Assembly (NCBI GenBank): GCA_029204225.1
Contig: CM055113.1
Coordinates: forward strand, 11,862,234 to 11,926,233
DNA: 64,000 nt
From: Diphasiastrum complanatum
Taxonomy: Eukaryota > Streptophyta > Lycopodiopsida > Lycopodiales > Lycopodiaceae
Reading direction: 5' to 3'
Below the pieces are notes generated by a model. The model did no database searches. It was not told the origin of the DNA and saw only the letters and a program-made list of their open reading frames with translations. The number at the start of each line of letters is the position of its first letter. The first letter of the stretch is position 1. This document shows positions 1-10,965 of this stretch, in pieces. A program made the translations under genes and the position numbers.

Positions 1-175
1 CAAAGACGAGTACCTCCGTCTTTTTTATCAACAAGGAGCACATGTGCCCCCCAGGGAGATTTACTAGGCCTAACATGGCCCATCTTAAGGTAATTTTGCA
101 GTTGCCTATAAACCTCATCCTCTTTGGTAGTACTCATCCTATATGGATACAGTGATATAGGAGAACTACCAGGAG
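1..175 (-). pseudogene. Ty3/gypsy reverse transcriptase, N-terminal part
   Basis: Reading the minus strand from about base 180 to base 1 gives the typical start of a gypsy RT: a Y-P-Y-R-M motif, an acidic stretch leading into a helix (E-V-Y-R-Q-L), then G-H-V-R-P-S-K-S-P-W-G and L-L-V-D-K-K-D-G. These correspond to the first conserved block of the RT fingers. It continues the protease frame upstream, as expected of a gypsy Pol polyprotein. The catalytic palm lies outside the window. Confidence 0.8.
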
Positions 176-901
176 TCAGTTTAATACCATGGTCAACACC
201 CCTAGAGGGGGGAAGATCCTCAGGAAGCTGCTCGGGAAACACATCGTTAAATTCTTGTCTAAGTTTTTCAAAATTTCACCTTCTGGTGAGTTTTCTTGCT
301 TTAGGTTATTAGACATTAGTTCCATTTGGAGATTGTAAAATTGCAAACTGCATTCTTCATGGTAAGTAAAATCTTTTAACCAACATAAATAAGAATTGCA
401 ATCAACAACATCCATACATTTAACAGTTTCCAAAGCAGAAAGCATATACGGAGTAGAAATATCAACATTTCCATTCAATTCTATGAGTGAGCCGTTATGT
501 AAGAACGACAAACTGTGTGTTACATAGTTTTTCTTCATAGACTCGTTCCTCTCATAGAACCACTCCTTACCAAGTATAACATCTACCCTATCTAGATTCA
601 TAATATGAAAGTCTAATTTGTTTTTATAGGCTTGAATCTCTATTGGTAGACGTGGGACTATCCGGTCCCAAACTTGGCTTTCTGCTCCAGTTGCCAGCTT
701 CACTGTGTATCGGTGGTCACTTTGCCTTGTTTCCACCTTCAGCTTCTGCAACAAATTAGCGTTAATAAAATTATGTGTGGAACTATTGTCAAATAAAACA
801 GTTACGGCTTGCCCACCCACAACCCCCTTCATCCGAATGAGGTCATGAGGGCCAAAAACAGCCGTATTAAAACAACAATGCTCACACAGAATTACCAGCA
901 A
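176..901 (-). pseudogene. Ty3/gypsy aspartic protease region of Pol
   Basis: The open frame (241 codons) contains a retropepsin-like fold: L-F-D-N-S-S-T-H-N-F-I near residue 35, then a hydrophobic segment and D-V-I-L-G-K-E-W-F, which matches the second conserved block (usually ILGMDWL) of plant gypsy proteases. The active-site triad is expected to be D-S/T-G but here reads D-N-S. Both changes can be explained by G-to-A transitions, so the enzyme is probably dead. It lies between gag and RT in the canonical order. Confidence 0.8.
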
Positions 902-1809
902 AGGAAAGATCTACACTAGATATGCTAGAGTTACCTGGCGTCTTAAAAGATGCCCCTTTAGCTTTGCGTTTCTTTGGACATTCCTTCGCGACATGACCTG
1001 GTTCCATGCAATTGAAGCATAGATTGTCGCTTCTTTCTTTCATAAAGGTTTCTTGGTCCAAGGTAGATCTTTTCTTCGATTTCCCTGAACCTGAAGCCCC
1101 ATCCTTTGCCTTATCTTTCGATTTCTTTGGAAAGAAAGGTTTCTTACCCTTTACGTCGGGCAAGACACCAGTCTCAGGCTTCGCCATCATACGAGTATCA
1201 TTGTAGATTCTGGCGAAGCGAACAACATCCTCGAGGGTAAGAGGTTGGTTCCTCCTAACCTCTAGCTGGTAGTCTCTTGGCAACCCCAGTATAAAATGCA
1301 ACTTTACTAGCAAAGGATCTATTCTAGTTGCAAAACGAGAATAGACCTCCTGAAACTCTTGTAAATATTGATCCAGGGGCCGGTTCCCCATATCGATCCA
1401 TATGGATCGTTGCATACTGACGGTAAAATTCAAAATCATCAAGAATAGGAAGGAAGGCCGCCTTAAAGGCTTTGTAGAAATCCTCCCAATTCCTAGGAAC
1501 TTCAGGCTTACCCCTCAAATCTTGGAAAAGTGCGAATTCCATCGATCCAGCCATCGCAAGACCGCCTCCGGGGTTCTATCCTTCTTTTCCCCAGCAAAAA
1601 CTTCAGGAGTGAACAAGGGTTGATGCACCAATTGCCTTAGCTGCGTCAATTCCTTGAGATCCTGCTGATCTCGACTGTGCTTGCATATCCACAATCTGTT
1701 GCTGTAGACTGTTAATAGCCAGCATCAAAGCATCAGGGTCTAAAACAGAGGCAGATACTGTAGCCTCATGAACAGGGGACATAGGCTGTGTGGTAGGAGT
1801 AGGCTCCAT
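882..1809 (-). pseudogene. Ty3/gypsy gag with CCHC zinc knuckle, frameshifted
   Basis: Three minus-strand frames together make one gag. The N-terminal part starts with Met at 1809 (Q-rich helix L-Q-Q-Q-I-V-D-M-Q). A capsid segment at about 1554-1330 carries W-E-D-F-Y-K-A-F-K-A-A-F, the plant retrotrans_gag signature. The C-terminal segment from 1442 includes L-D-Q-Y-L-Q-E-F and ends with a zinc knuckle, C-F-N-C-M-E-P-G-H-V-A-K-E-C, followed by basic residues. Frame changes near 1600 and 1440 break it. Confidence 0.8.
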
Positions 1810-2666
1810 TCTTACAAAGAGAAGAGAGGTGAATTAAGAAAAGACGATAGGAGAGAATCAAAAGCTACTCAAAGAAAGTAGATACAAGGCTACTCTTGCT
1901 GTCTCTCCACAAACCAAATGGTATTGTCCATGGCTGCCAAGAGGAATAAGAGAGAGCAAAGAGAAGGATGCACTACCACCTCCACCTCTTTTCACAAAAC
2001 AGATGCATGGAAGAGGCATGCTTCCCTCTGCCATCCTACCTCTTGCCAAGTGGCTTTGCCTTGCCACTTAGCTTCCACCTCAGCATACTGGCCACTCCCT
2101 GGCAACCAGCCAGGTGGCCTACAGCCCCCTTTTCCCTTTTAATTTTCTTGTTTACTTGGAACTGTCCATCGCTGACAGACAGGGACAGGCAGAATGCAAA
2201 CAAGTTAAGTTTTTAGGGAGAGTTCCGATTTTCTCAGTTAAGGATCTGAAAGACATCGCAACAGTAGGGCTCTGCCAGCTGCCACCTCACATGGCCCAAA
2301 AGATGCCACGTGGCAGATTCCTCAACACTTTTTGAGGATCCACGCTGGACATGCAGCGGTGACCATTTACAAGTTTTTTCTAAAAGCTGAGGAGGGCCCA
2401 TTGCGATCAGACCAACGCCTGAATCTGAGCGGAATAGGTGTAGGAAGGACCGCCACCTGTCCTTTCTTGGACAGTGCCATGTGGCAGGCTTCCATGGGCC
2501 CCATACTGTTTTTTTTTCTTAAATTTTCTTCATTTTTAGGTAAAAAAACAGCGGAAGGAAAGAACCTTGAAAAAAATGCATTTCAATTCCGTTTTGAAAT
2601 CCGTCAGAAGCAACATAAGTTACAGGAAAACTACTAAGGATCAACACACCTACTTTCGGCTTACAG

Positions 2667-2680
2667 TGGCTCTGATACCA
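2667..2680 (-). other. Retrotransposon primer-binding site (tRNA-Met type)
   Basis: On the minus strand this reads TGGTATCAGAGCCA, the usual plant initiator-Met tRNA complement. It sits two bases from the LTR that begins at 2683, which fixes the LTR boundary and the element orientation. Confidence 0.9.
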
Positions 2681-2682
2681 TA

Positions 2683-3129
2683 TGTTACAATCCTAATTAC
2701 TGCAAACCTCCAGGTGTCGGGTAACCACAAGAGACCGAACGGTTCACGTTCCACCCCGCCGTAGGACCTAATCCGGGTCCACCCACCGTGCCCTAGCCTG
2801 TGACCGTATCAAGCTGGATCCGACCTCCCTCCCAAACGGCGTCCCATACCACCGCCTAGGCTCTTAGCCATCTCCTGCCTCATGCTAGCAAACATCCTGG
2901 CCGTGCACACGCTCTCCATCCACCTCCTCCTAGGTAGACAGAATGGATGGCAACTGAGCCTTCCTCCCCTTGTATACCTCCAAGGAGAGAGACTCCAAGC
3001 CATGTGCGCACCTAGATCCTGACACGTGGCAACCATGCAGGTTCACGAGTCACTGGTCAAGTCTACAGGCCCAGTCATCGTCCAGTCTCAAGTCTGGGTT
3101 TGGGACCCAAGGGAGTTGGATTCCTAACA
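2683..3129 (-). repeat. 5' LTR of gypsy element 1
   Basis: The + strand copy begins TGTTACAATCC and ends GGATTCCTAACA, giving TGTTA/TAACA inverted termini, and the inner edge abuts the primer-binding site. The length is about 447 bp. The partner LTR is outside the window, so the outer boundary rests on the inverted terminus alone. Confidence 0.7.
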
Positions 3130-4323
3130 CAAAGGTTCTGAGTATGCTCAATATCGATTCTTATTGGTCGATTCTAGCCAAAATCATTGAATTTTTACCA
3201 CAATACAGACTCGATCCGATATTGACAATATAACTCGCATGCAATTATTAGAACCTGTCATAATGACTGAAAACAGCAACAGTAGATTCGATAAATCTCA
3301 AGCTAAAACAGTGAATACTAGTCAAGAACGGTAAAAAACCGTAAAAAATTGAACGATTTGCAGTTATGTCTTTGGAGAAACTCCATAACACTGATCATTA
3401 GGCTGACAACAATCAAGAGTCAGAGAAGCCACTTACTTGGAGGTCAATTCCACCCACCAGGATGGAAAAAGCAAAGAGATACTACCAAAAAGCTACAAAA
3501 AAGCAAAAACCTACCCAAATTACTGTAGATTAGTGCACTCTGTGTAGATCTGAATTCCTGTTCTCCTTTTATTTGATTAGCATAGTGACATTCTCCTTGG
3601 CTATCCAACTGTTCTTTGTGTCACTTTACTTGTAACTCATGCCAACTTTCATGGTGATAAGTAGATAATTGTTTAGTTCTCATCTTATCAAGGCCTTGCT
3701 TTGATGCTATCCTTTGGGCCGATTAATTTAGTTTTTTAATTTTTGGTCATATGTACACTCTTTGCTTGCTTTAATTGATGCATCATGAGCTCCAGACCAT
3801 GCCTTCCAAATAGTACAATTGTTCCAATCGTTAGCTACCGAAAGCTGTCCCACACATCACTCTACAAGTTAGTAATTTGTTGAGCATTTATGCGAGGCAA
3901 GAAGAATGACCATATGCAAAAATCTTGGTGCTTTAATCATAGTTACCAGGAAAACCATTCCACCTCCTAGGAAGAGTGAACATATTCCCAGCAAAGTTTG
4001 TGTGCATGGCTACACGTTCCATTTCCCATTGCCTGGGGAACGATCGCAGGTCCTGGACATTTAATCACCTAGAATTTGAGAATCTAATGTCACGTGGGCT
4101 TCGCAAACCTAATCTGTACGAACAAAGTTATTCTTTTATTATAGGCCCTCTTTGGAAAGGTTGATGCCTTTCATGGGTTTTTTGTGATTTTAGGGCTCAG
4201 GGTAGATAGTTTGGAGATCAAACCATGCTTTGGTAGGTAGTTTTTATTTTTATATCAAAATAAACGAGGATGTGGCATTCCTCCATTTTCCCACCCCCAC
4301 ACATGTTCTTGTGTTTGGGGGTC
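3130..4323. other. Unassigned stretch between two retrotransposons
   Basis: No convincing coding sequence, LTR pair or RNA gene was seen. Short open frames here have no recognisable motifs. Composition is similar to the rest of the non-coding sequence. Confidence 0.5.
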
Positions 4324-4328
4324 CAAAC

Positions 4329-5018
4329 TGTTGGGAAATAAGTTGCGTATAGTTGAATAGCTATTTGACTTCGATAGTTTTGACCCTATCATTAACACAA
4401 ATTATCAATCACAAGAGCGGAAAATGAATGATAGAACTAGATCGCATTATTGCCAATTATCAGAACTCAGATCATAATAGTATGAATAACAGAAAAGTAA
4501 GACAAACTGTAATTGTGATAGCTTATTTTCTATTAGTTTACGCCTATTGCGGAACAGAGTAAGATGTTCTACTATAAATTAGCTCATACACAAACTGTAA
4601 TTGCGATAGCTTATTAACTATTAGTTTATGCCTATGGCAGAATAGAGCGAGAAGAGAAGAAAAGAAGAATTACTACTCCTGAAACTTGAACTAATTCGAC
4701 TAATGAATTGCTCTCTTCTTAATCTTAAAATGAACTAATCTACTGATCTATTTATAGTTGTTAATGGCACAGCCCTAATGGAATGCGCTGTCATCCACTT
4801 GGCAGGTGCTAAATGCCCGAGATGAATAAGACTCAACAACCAAATTTGATGAAGTTGTTATTTAGTGACCCTCGAATAATAGTTCTAGGTCGACATTGCT
4901 TCGACAATACGTGTATGACAGTCTTCGAAACCTTCGACACTATCTCGACAATGCGAGTAAAAATGCAGAGAGTAAGTAGCTCAACATTACATAATGGTTT
5001 AAGGAATGAAATTCAACA
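4329..5018 (-). repeat. Copia 3' LTR (left copy)
   Basis: It starts TGTTGGGAAATAAG and ends near attcaaca, and matches 6624-7303 over most of its length. It contains an extra partial tandem copy of an approximately 100-bp segment (cacaaactgtaattg... occurs twice, near 4500 and 4590) that the right LTR has once. A pyrimidine tract (ctttccctt) just right of 5018 is the complement of a polypurine tract. Confidence 0.8.
4749..4756 (-). promoter_or_regulatory. LTR TATA box
   Basis: The minus strand reads TATAAATAG in the expected position within the U3 region of the left LTR. The right LTR has lost the motif (ttatgg on the + strand). This supports minus-strand orientation. Confidence 0.6.
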
Positions 5019-5287
5019 CTTTCCCTTAATGTGAACTCAAAAAAATCGAGGTATAAAGTTGAGCATAATGGTAAACTTAGAATGATTGTAGAATGATAAC
5101 GCTTCAGTAAATATATCCATTGTCATGAACTCTGTTTTGCAAAAGATTAGAATAATCTCCCTTTCGAGTAGTTTGTCTTTGACGAAATGATACTTTATCT
5201 CAATGTGAATGATACCTGAGATTAATAGATAAAGCAATTGTACTCTGATTGTTGCAAAAGACGAAAGTTGCTTGTAATTGATTGAGA

Positions 5288-6545
5288 TTAATGTCCGACA
5301 ATAGATGTCTTAATCATATAGCTTCTTTTCTTCTTTAGAAATAAACTATTGTCCTCCTTGAATAATCGTCGATAAAGGTCAAAGTATTTTGCTCCCCCTA
5401 TCGAGAGAGTCTTCATGGGTCCACATATGTCGTTGTGCACAATATCTAGCACGCCTTTGGATGTGTGTTGAGAATCAGACTTGAAGGGAGTTCTAGCATG
5501 CTTGGCTAGAATACAACTTCGACAAATTGTACGGTTTAAAATATTGCTACAGTTAATATCTAGAACGATCTTTTTCATTGACATATTTCGAAGACAGGTA
5601 AAATTGACATGAACCACTTTGTAATGCCATAGTAAATCTCTATCTTCCAAAGTAGAAGTAGATAGAGCTTGAACAGTTGAAGTATTGCAATGACTGAGTT
5701 TGTAAAGATTACCTTGCATGTTTTCGAGTGCAAGTAATTTTCTGCTTTTTGCTATTGCTTTTTTGATTTGAGAATTCGACAATCCTCTAGCAAATGTCCA
5801 ATTCATTTGCAATATCTGCAAAATAATTTTGAGTTTGATGAAGTTAGATTCAAATTTGATTTTTGTTCTGAATTCGAATTATTATTCGACTTTCGTGCTT
5901 TCTTCAACTTCTTCTTATTGAAACTCTTCGAATAAAGGGCTTCAGATTCTGGTGCCGAATGTGAGAATGAAGATCCATTTCTCCAGATCTCTTCCTCCAA
6001 TAGCATAGATGAAAGTCGTGCTAATGTAAGACCTTGTTGAGTAGAAATAATTATTACCCAATTTTTGTAGGTATCAGGAAGGCTCGACAGGAGAGTCATG
6101 ACGACATCTGCATCGTTGATTTTTGCGCCACTTGTAGACATCTGCTCAAGAAGATTTTTGAAGTTGTTCAAGCAATTCGTAATTGAATATGAATCAACCA
6201 TTTTAAATAAGAATTTTTTTTTTCTCAAATGAAGTTTGGCAGTCACATCTCTAATATCATAGTGCTTAAAATATTCCAAGCTTCTAACGAAGTTTGAATG
6301 CCTCGAATATGATTGATATGATTATCTTTGGTATTGAGAGTGATAAGGGCGAAGGCCTTCCCATCCTTCTGCTTCGATTTGGTAATGGTTGCTGGATCTG
6401 TAATAGGCTTAACCTCAGTACCTTCGACAATTTTCCAAAGCTCTTTTGCTTGTAGGATCACCCTCATTTTGGATTTCCATAGGTGATAGTTGTTGCCATC
6501 CAACTTTTTGATAGAATTAGAGGATGATGTATCCATCGTAGACAA
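5288..6545 (-). pseudogene. Ty1/copia gag plus GAG-pre-integrase fragment
   Basis: Met at 6545 opens a copia gag: K-K-L-D-G-N-N-Y-H-L-W-K-S-K-M, the UBN2-type N-terminus. The frame changes near 6260 into a gag_pre-integrase-like middle region (L-L-S-S-L-P-D-T-Y-K-N-W; L-E-E-E-I-W-R) with a partial zinc knuckle (F-C-R-Y-C-K) at about 5810. After another frame change the 5821-5288 frame has L-L-W-H-Y-K-V-V-H-V-N and C-R-S-C-I-L-A-K-H-A-R-T-P-F, which is the GAG-pre-integrase Cys/His region leading into integrase (N-D-I-C-G-P-M). No aspartate protease motif or RT is seen. Confidence 0.8.
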
Positions 6546-6609
6546 ATCTGATATTGAAAATTTGGCAGTAATAATGAATGCTTTGAACTAGTTACCAAAG
6601 CTTTAAACT

Positions 6610-6622
6610 GAGCTCTAATACC
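6610..6622 (-). other. Copia primer-binding site
   Basis: The minus strand reads GGTATTAGAGCTC next to the right LTR, one change from the usual TGGTATCAGAGC type. It marks the right LTR as the 5' LTR of a minus-strand element. Confidence 0.75.
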
Positions 6623-6623
6623 G

Positions 6624-7303
6624 TGTTGGAAAATAAGCTGCATACAATCGAATAACTATTTGACTTCGATAGTTTCGACCCTATCATTAACACAACTTAT
6701 TATCATTCACAAGTGCGGAAAATGAATGATAGAACTAAATCGCATTACTGCCAATTATCAGAACTTAGATGATAATATAACAGAAAAGTAAGACAAGACA
6801 AGTCATGCGTCGAGTGTAGTATGTATTGCAAAAGATGAAAAATACATTCATACACAAACTGTAATTGCGATAGCTTATTAACAATCAGTCTACGCCTATG
6901 GTGGAACAGAGAGAGAAGAGAAGAAAAGAAGAATTACTACTCCTGAAACTTGAACTAATTCAACTAATGAATTTCTCTCTTCTTAATCTTAAAACGAACT
7001 AATCTACTGATCTATTTATGGTTGTTGATGGCACAGCCCTAACGGAATGCGCCGTCATCCACCTGGCAGTTGCCATGTGGAAATATGGGATTGAACCGAA
7101 ATGGATAAGACTTAACAACCAAATATGTTGAAGTCATTATTAGTAACCCTCGAATAATAGTTTTAGGTCTGTTCGACACTGCTTCAACAATATGTGTATT
7201 TGCAAACTGTCTTTGAAACCTTTGACACTATCTCGACAATGCGAGTAAAACTGCAGAGTAAGTAGTTCACGTCACATAATGATTTAAGGAATGAAATCCA
7301 ATG
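6624..7303 (-). repeat. Copia 5' LTR (right copy)
   Basis: It starts TGTTGGAAAATAAGC beside the primer-binding site and is similar to 4329-5018 to its end. Compared with the left copy it has point changes, a 60-bp-scale difference near 6800 and an altered terminal dinucleotide. Confidence 0.8.
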
Positions 7304-7308
7304 CAAAC

Positions 7309-9324
7309 ATTCCCCCATTTCAATTTCTTGGTGACTATGGCTTTGATATCTTGCAGAAATCCAACAAACATACCAAAAAAAAATGGAAAAATATCTGTGA
7401 AGAACATGAGAACTCTCTGTGGGTGACTTTGAGCATTCTGAGGTCCACACTACTCATGCTCTATGAATGTTGTTTATTGCCACATCCTTTCTAAGATCAA
7501 TTTTACCACTGCAGAATCATATAAGAGTTCCAAACATAAAAAGAAAATCCTAGCTCTCTGTAGAAAAGTCACGTAGAATTTTGCCTTTAACCTTGGGTTG
7601 GAAGAGAGTCCCTAGGGAATCCTCTTCTTACTCTGATATGCAGGCAAACAATACATTGCAAAGATGATCCCTGAAGAGAGTCGTACAGAAGCTCTTGTAA
7701 ACAAGAGAATAGAAAGAGACGACTAGCAAGTTAAGAGAATTAGCTAAGCCATTTACAGTACAGTGGACCAACAACATCCTTAAACCATGTATAGTGGATA
7801 TTTCGTATTTAGCGAGTTCTCTTGCAAAATAGGCACTTCTTAGAGAGGAAATATGGCAGTGGGTCCTGCACGTGAATTAGGAAATTCAAGAAAGTGCTGA
7901 TATGGATCCTCAAGATTCTTAGAATTGGGAAATGGTGGCATTGGTCTTTGGATTGAGTTGATGAACCTCTGGCCCAAGCAACATATTTCGTGAGTACCAA
8001 CGTAATTACTTCTGGAAGTTCGCAAGATATGTGAGACATCCAGGCAAGGCAGACATGTTAACAACTCATGCTGTGCAGGATTGCAAAGTTAATCTCAACC
8101 AATTGAGAAGATGGACCCAACATGCAAAGTCATTCATGCATATGTAGTTATATCAAGCTGGTTAAGGCATTCAGGAAAATGTGGGAAGAAACTGTCACAT
8201 ACATGCATGAGGATTCCAACATTCAAATTTCACTGGAAGTACATTTATGCATTTACCCTCATAGAAGAATCAAAGCAATACCCTCATTCCTGGGAAAGAG
8301 AAACTCCCTGCAAAGAGAGGAAGTCACTTGCTGCCAGGCTGGGAAAGGAGCTTGCTGCCAACAGGAGGGAGGAAGTAATCTCAATAAAGATGGAAAGAAC
8401 TTTATACAAGGAGGAGAATTATTTCAAGAGAGGGGAGAGAGTCTTTGCTGCAGGAACCTGCTTATGGAAAGGGAGCAGAAACTTAGTTTCTTTATCATTT
8501 GGCTGCTTGATGCTGAAAAGGACTGAAGAGATTGGAAACCAGGTTGAGATCAAGAATATTTCGAAGATACCTTGTCTGGGCTTCTTTGTGAATCCCTTTT
8601 GCAAGTCAAAAATACTTCTGTCTATTCAAGGATTGTCCCAAACGTGCTTGCTGTTGGATCATTATTTTCTTGGGTGCAATATCATTTCGTAGCAGGCCTT
8701 GATGATGTTACTGCTCTTAGTACTTCCGGAGAGGACAACAATCAACTTACAATCTGCCAACCAAGCTCACAAACTTTCTGACAGTGAGAGAACTGCTGAT
8801 ATTTCCACTATTCACGAATAGCCAGGGGCTTCCTATTTTAATTTAAATCAAGCTTCAAAGCCAGTGTCTGCTGATATCTGCCTACCTCTAATATAAAATC
8901 TGATTGGTTCCTTAGAGTATCATTTTGATGAGGACATATCAAGTTTTAAAGTTGACCTTTACGAAGTTTTCTTGCCTGTATTTGCTTGAATCAGGTTCAC
9001 TTGGGCTGCTGGTTTCTAACTACATAGATCCAGCTTCTCTGAAGCCAGAGTTCCTTGATGATGAGTTAGTTATGTGACAATATGGAACAGTTGCATGGTA
9101 TCTGTGTGAGTGAAGAGCTTTGAGTAGGCTTAGCTTGTATGTCGATGAGTTGTTAATGATGCTTACAGAGCATGCCTAATAGGTTATCTAAATAACAAAC
9201 AAACTAGTCATTCTTTCGGGTTTCAATACTAGCATCTGCGAGTTGATGGTTTGAGACTTTGTGGGTGGGTCTCATAAGAATAAAGATTGCATGCCTCCTT
9301 TGTTATGTCTGTCGCTATCCTAGA
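7309..9324. other. Non-coding stretch, possibly intron of the CTLH gene
   Basis: I see no retrotransposon motifs and no reading frame with a recognisable domain; a 193-codon frame at 8111-8692 has no motif and no support. Because the first visible exon of the CTLH gene at 13996 is internal, this stretch may be part of an upstream intron. I looked for CTLH-family upstream exons here and found none. Confidence 0.4.
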
Positions 9325-9350
9325 CATCACACACACACACACACACACAC
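9325..9350. repeat. (CA)n microsatellite, left half, split by retrotransposon
   Basis: A run of about 12 CA units ends exactly at the LTR boundary, and the run resumes at 13098 on the other side of the element. The two halves were one microsatellite before insertion. Confidence 0.9.
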
Positions 9351-10004
9351 TGTCAGACTCCCTCTTTGATCTTCTTTTCAAACCTTGCTAACTTCCTGCA
9401 CATACAAGCATCAAATTACTTTTAACACAAGATGGAGCTGGCTGCCTTGTCTCCTCCCAGCCTTTGCTGCATAGATTATGATGAAGAATGCCTCTCTCTA
9501 GGCTCACTTATCCAAAATCCTCAAGCACCCCTTAACCCTGACCCTTCTTAAATCTCGACACATGGCCAACTCCATGCACAGTCGACACTTGCCACTTGGC
9601 AGTACCCTGACACATAGGCAAGTGAGTAGGCTGACATGTGTCACTCATCCATTGGACCAAATGTCCCAGTGGGCATGTGACACGTGTCATGTTTGACCGG
9701 TCAACCCTGACATGTGTCACTCATTCACTGGACCAAGTGTCCTAGTGAGCATATGACGTGTCACGTTGACTAGTCAACTCCTACTTTCTAGGAGGTCAGT
9801 CCAGCCACTTTGAATTAATGACCCAGTACCCTATACCCAACCAACATGCAACTCTGAGGCTCAGAAACATCATTAACAGCTTTATTTACATTTCTGTTAC
9901 AAAGGTCACCACAGGCCGGTGACTTAGCCATTTCTGTATTTACAAGAAGTACATCTATAAGTAAAAATAGTAAACAACCGGGACAGGGAGTAAAAGCTGT
10001 AACA
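9351..10004 (-). repeat. Chromovirus 3' LTR (left copy)
   Basis: Near-identical to 12445-13097, with TG...CA ends. It carries the duplicated palindromic block at 9632-9778. The inner edge touches a polypurine tract (minus strand) at 10005-10018. Confidence 0.93.
9632..9778. repeat. Tandem ~75-bp LTR sub-repeats with palindromic boxes
   Basis: Two imperfect tandem units begin tgacatgtgtcactcat. Unit 1 contains the G-box palindrome gacacgtgtc (9679-9688) and ends with ttgaccggtcaa (9693-9704). Unit 2 ends with ttgactagtcaa (9766-9777). The right LTR has the same pair, with gacatgtgtcacg in its second unit. The palindromes carry TTGAC cores in both directions, which are W-box-like, and the CACGTG core is G-box-like. 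An enhancer role is inference. Confidence 0.75.
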
Positions 10005-10018
10005 TCCCTTCCCCCCTC
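10005..10018 (-). other. Polypurine tract of the chromovirus
   Basis: The minus strand is GAGGGGGGAAGGGA directly next to the 3' LTR, the expected plus-strand priming site for reverse transcription. Confidence 0.85.
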
Positions 10019-10965
10019 AGGTAACATCGTCCGCGATGGCAAAACTAGGGTACTGTGCACGCAGACTGTGCGCGGTCTCCCAGGTAGCATCAGAAAGAGG
10101 CCTGCCATGCCAAGCGACCAAGTACTCACGGATCAGACGGTTGCGTAAACGCCTCTCCCGCCTATCCAATACCCTTGCTGGCCCATGGGTTACTTCTCCC
10201 TGCTCCTGGAATGCAAACAAACCATCAGACAACAAGTTATCACTGTTATGTAAAACCCGTTTCAATCTAGAAACATGAAATACAGGATGCACTTTACAAG
10301 TTTTAGGAAAATCTAACTTATAAGAAACATCATTGATTCTTTTAACAATTTTCCAGGGTCCACAATAACGCGGGGACAACTTGTAACATTTGCCCGTCTT
10401 AAGGGTCTTAGAGTCCTTGGGTACTTGGAGAAACACCATGTCTTCTACCACAAACTCTCTAGGCGTGCGATTCTGATCAGCATATGACTTTGCTCGATCC
10501 ATCGCTTGCCTAATATTAACCTTCGCTAACTCAAGCATTTCATTCATTTGAGTTAGAAAATTAGCCGCACTAGGCACTCTCTGAGGAATTCCTACCGTAA
10601 CAGGGCTAGCTGGCCTAAATCCATAGTTAAGCTCGAAAGGACTCATCTTAGTACTCACATTTTTCTTGTCATTGTAAGCAATCTCCAACAGTGGCAAGTA
10701 CTTCTCCCACTGAATTTGCTTATCACCAACAAATGCTCTAAGCATATCCTCTAAGTTATGGTTGACTCTCTCAGTTTGGCCATCCGTTTTAGGATGCTCC
10801 GTACTGCTCATTCTCAATTGGACTTCAAGTTTGGCCATAACTGCAGTCCAAAACTTTCCAGTGAATCGAGTATCCCTGTCAGACACTATGGATGACGGTA
10901 ATCCATGAAGTCTGAACACATGCTCGATAAACAAATCAGCTACTCCAGCCGCATCAATCTTTTTA
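10017..10965 (-). pseudogene. Chromovirus integrase core and C-terminal chromodomain
   Basis: The 305-codon frame starts within the integrase core. V-S-D-R-D-T-R-F-T-G-K-F-W carries the second catalytic Asp, and T-D-G-Q-T-E-R-V-N carries the Glu. A GPY/F-type region follows (Y-C-G-P-W-K-I-V; Y-K-L-D-F-P; V-H-P-V-F-H-V-S), and the end has the chromodomain hallmarks R-N-R-L-I-R-E-Y-L-V-A-W-H-G and A-T-W-E-T. The N-terminal zinc-binding HHCC and the first catalytic Asp are deleted. Chromodomains guide such integrases to histone-marked chromatin. The start of this segment is the deletion junction near 10965-10975. Confidence 0.9.

Larger units (their letters stand above)
1..3129 (-). mobile_element. 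Ty3/gypsy retrotransposon, 5' portion, cut by window edge
   Basis: The element runs right to left: LTR (2683-3129), primer-binding site (2667-2680), long untranslated leader (about 1810-2666), gag, protease and the first residues of reverse transcriptase at the window edge. The order gag-PR-RT is that of Ty3/gypsy elements. RNase H, integrase and the other LTR would lie left of base 1. The gag is split among frames at 1809, 1554 and 1442, and the protease active site is altered, so this copy is not coding-competent. The family (chromovirus or other) cannot be fixed without the integrase end. Confidence 0.85.
4329..7303 (-). mobile_element. Ty1/copia retrotransposon, internally deleted
   Basis: Two similar LTRs (4329-5018 and 6624-7303) flank 1.6 kb holding gag and a GAG-pre-integrase/integrase start only. 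Integrase core, RT and RNase H are missing, so the copy is a deletion derivative. The 5-bp sequence caaac lies just left of 4329 and just right of 7303, which fits a target-site duplication. The right LTR then ends in TG rather than CA, so its last two bases have probably mutated. The LTRs show many differences and a local duplication in the left one, so this is an old insertion. Confidence 0.8.

Noticed and set aside
8111-8692. 193-codon plus-strand frame
   Set aside because: No domain, a biased mix of residues, and a second overlapping frame of similar quality. It lies in likely intron sequence.
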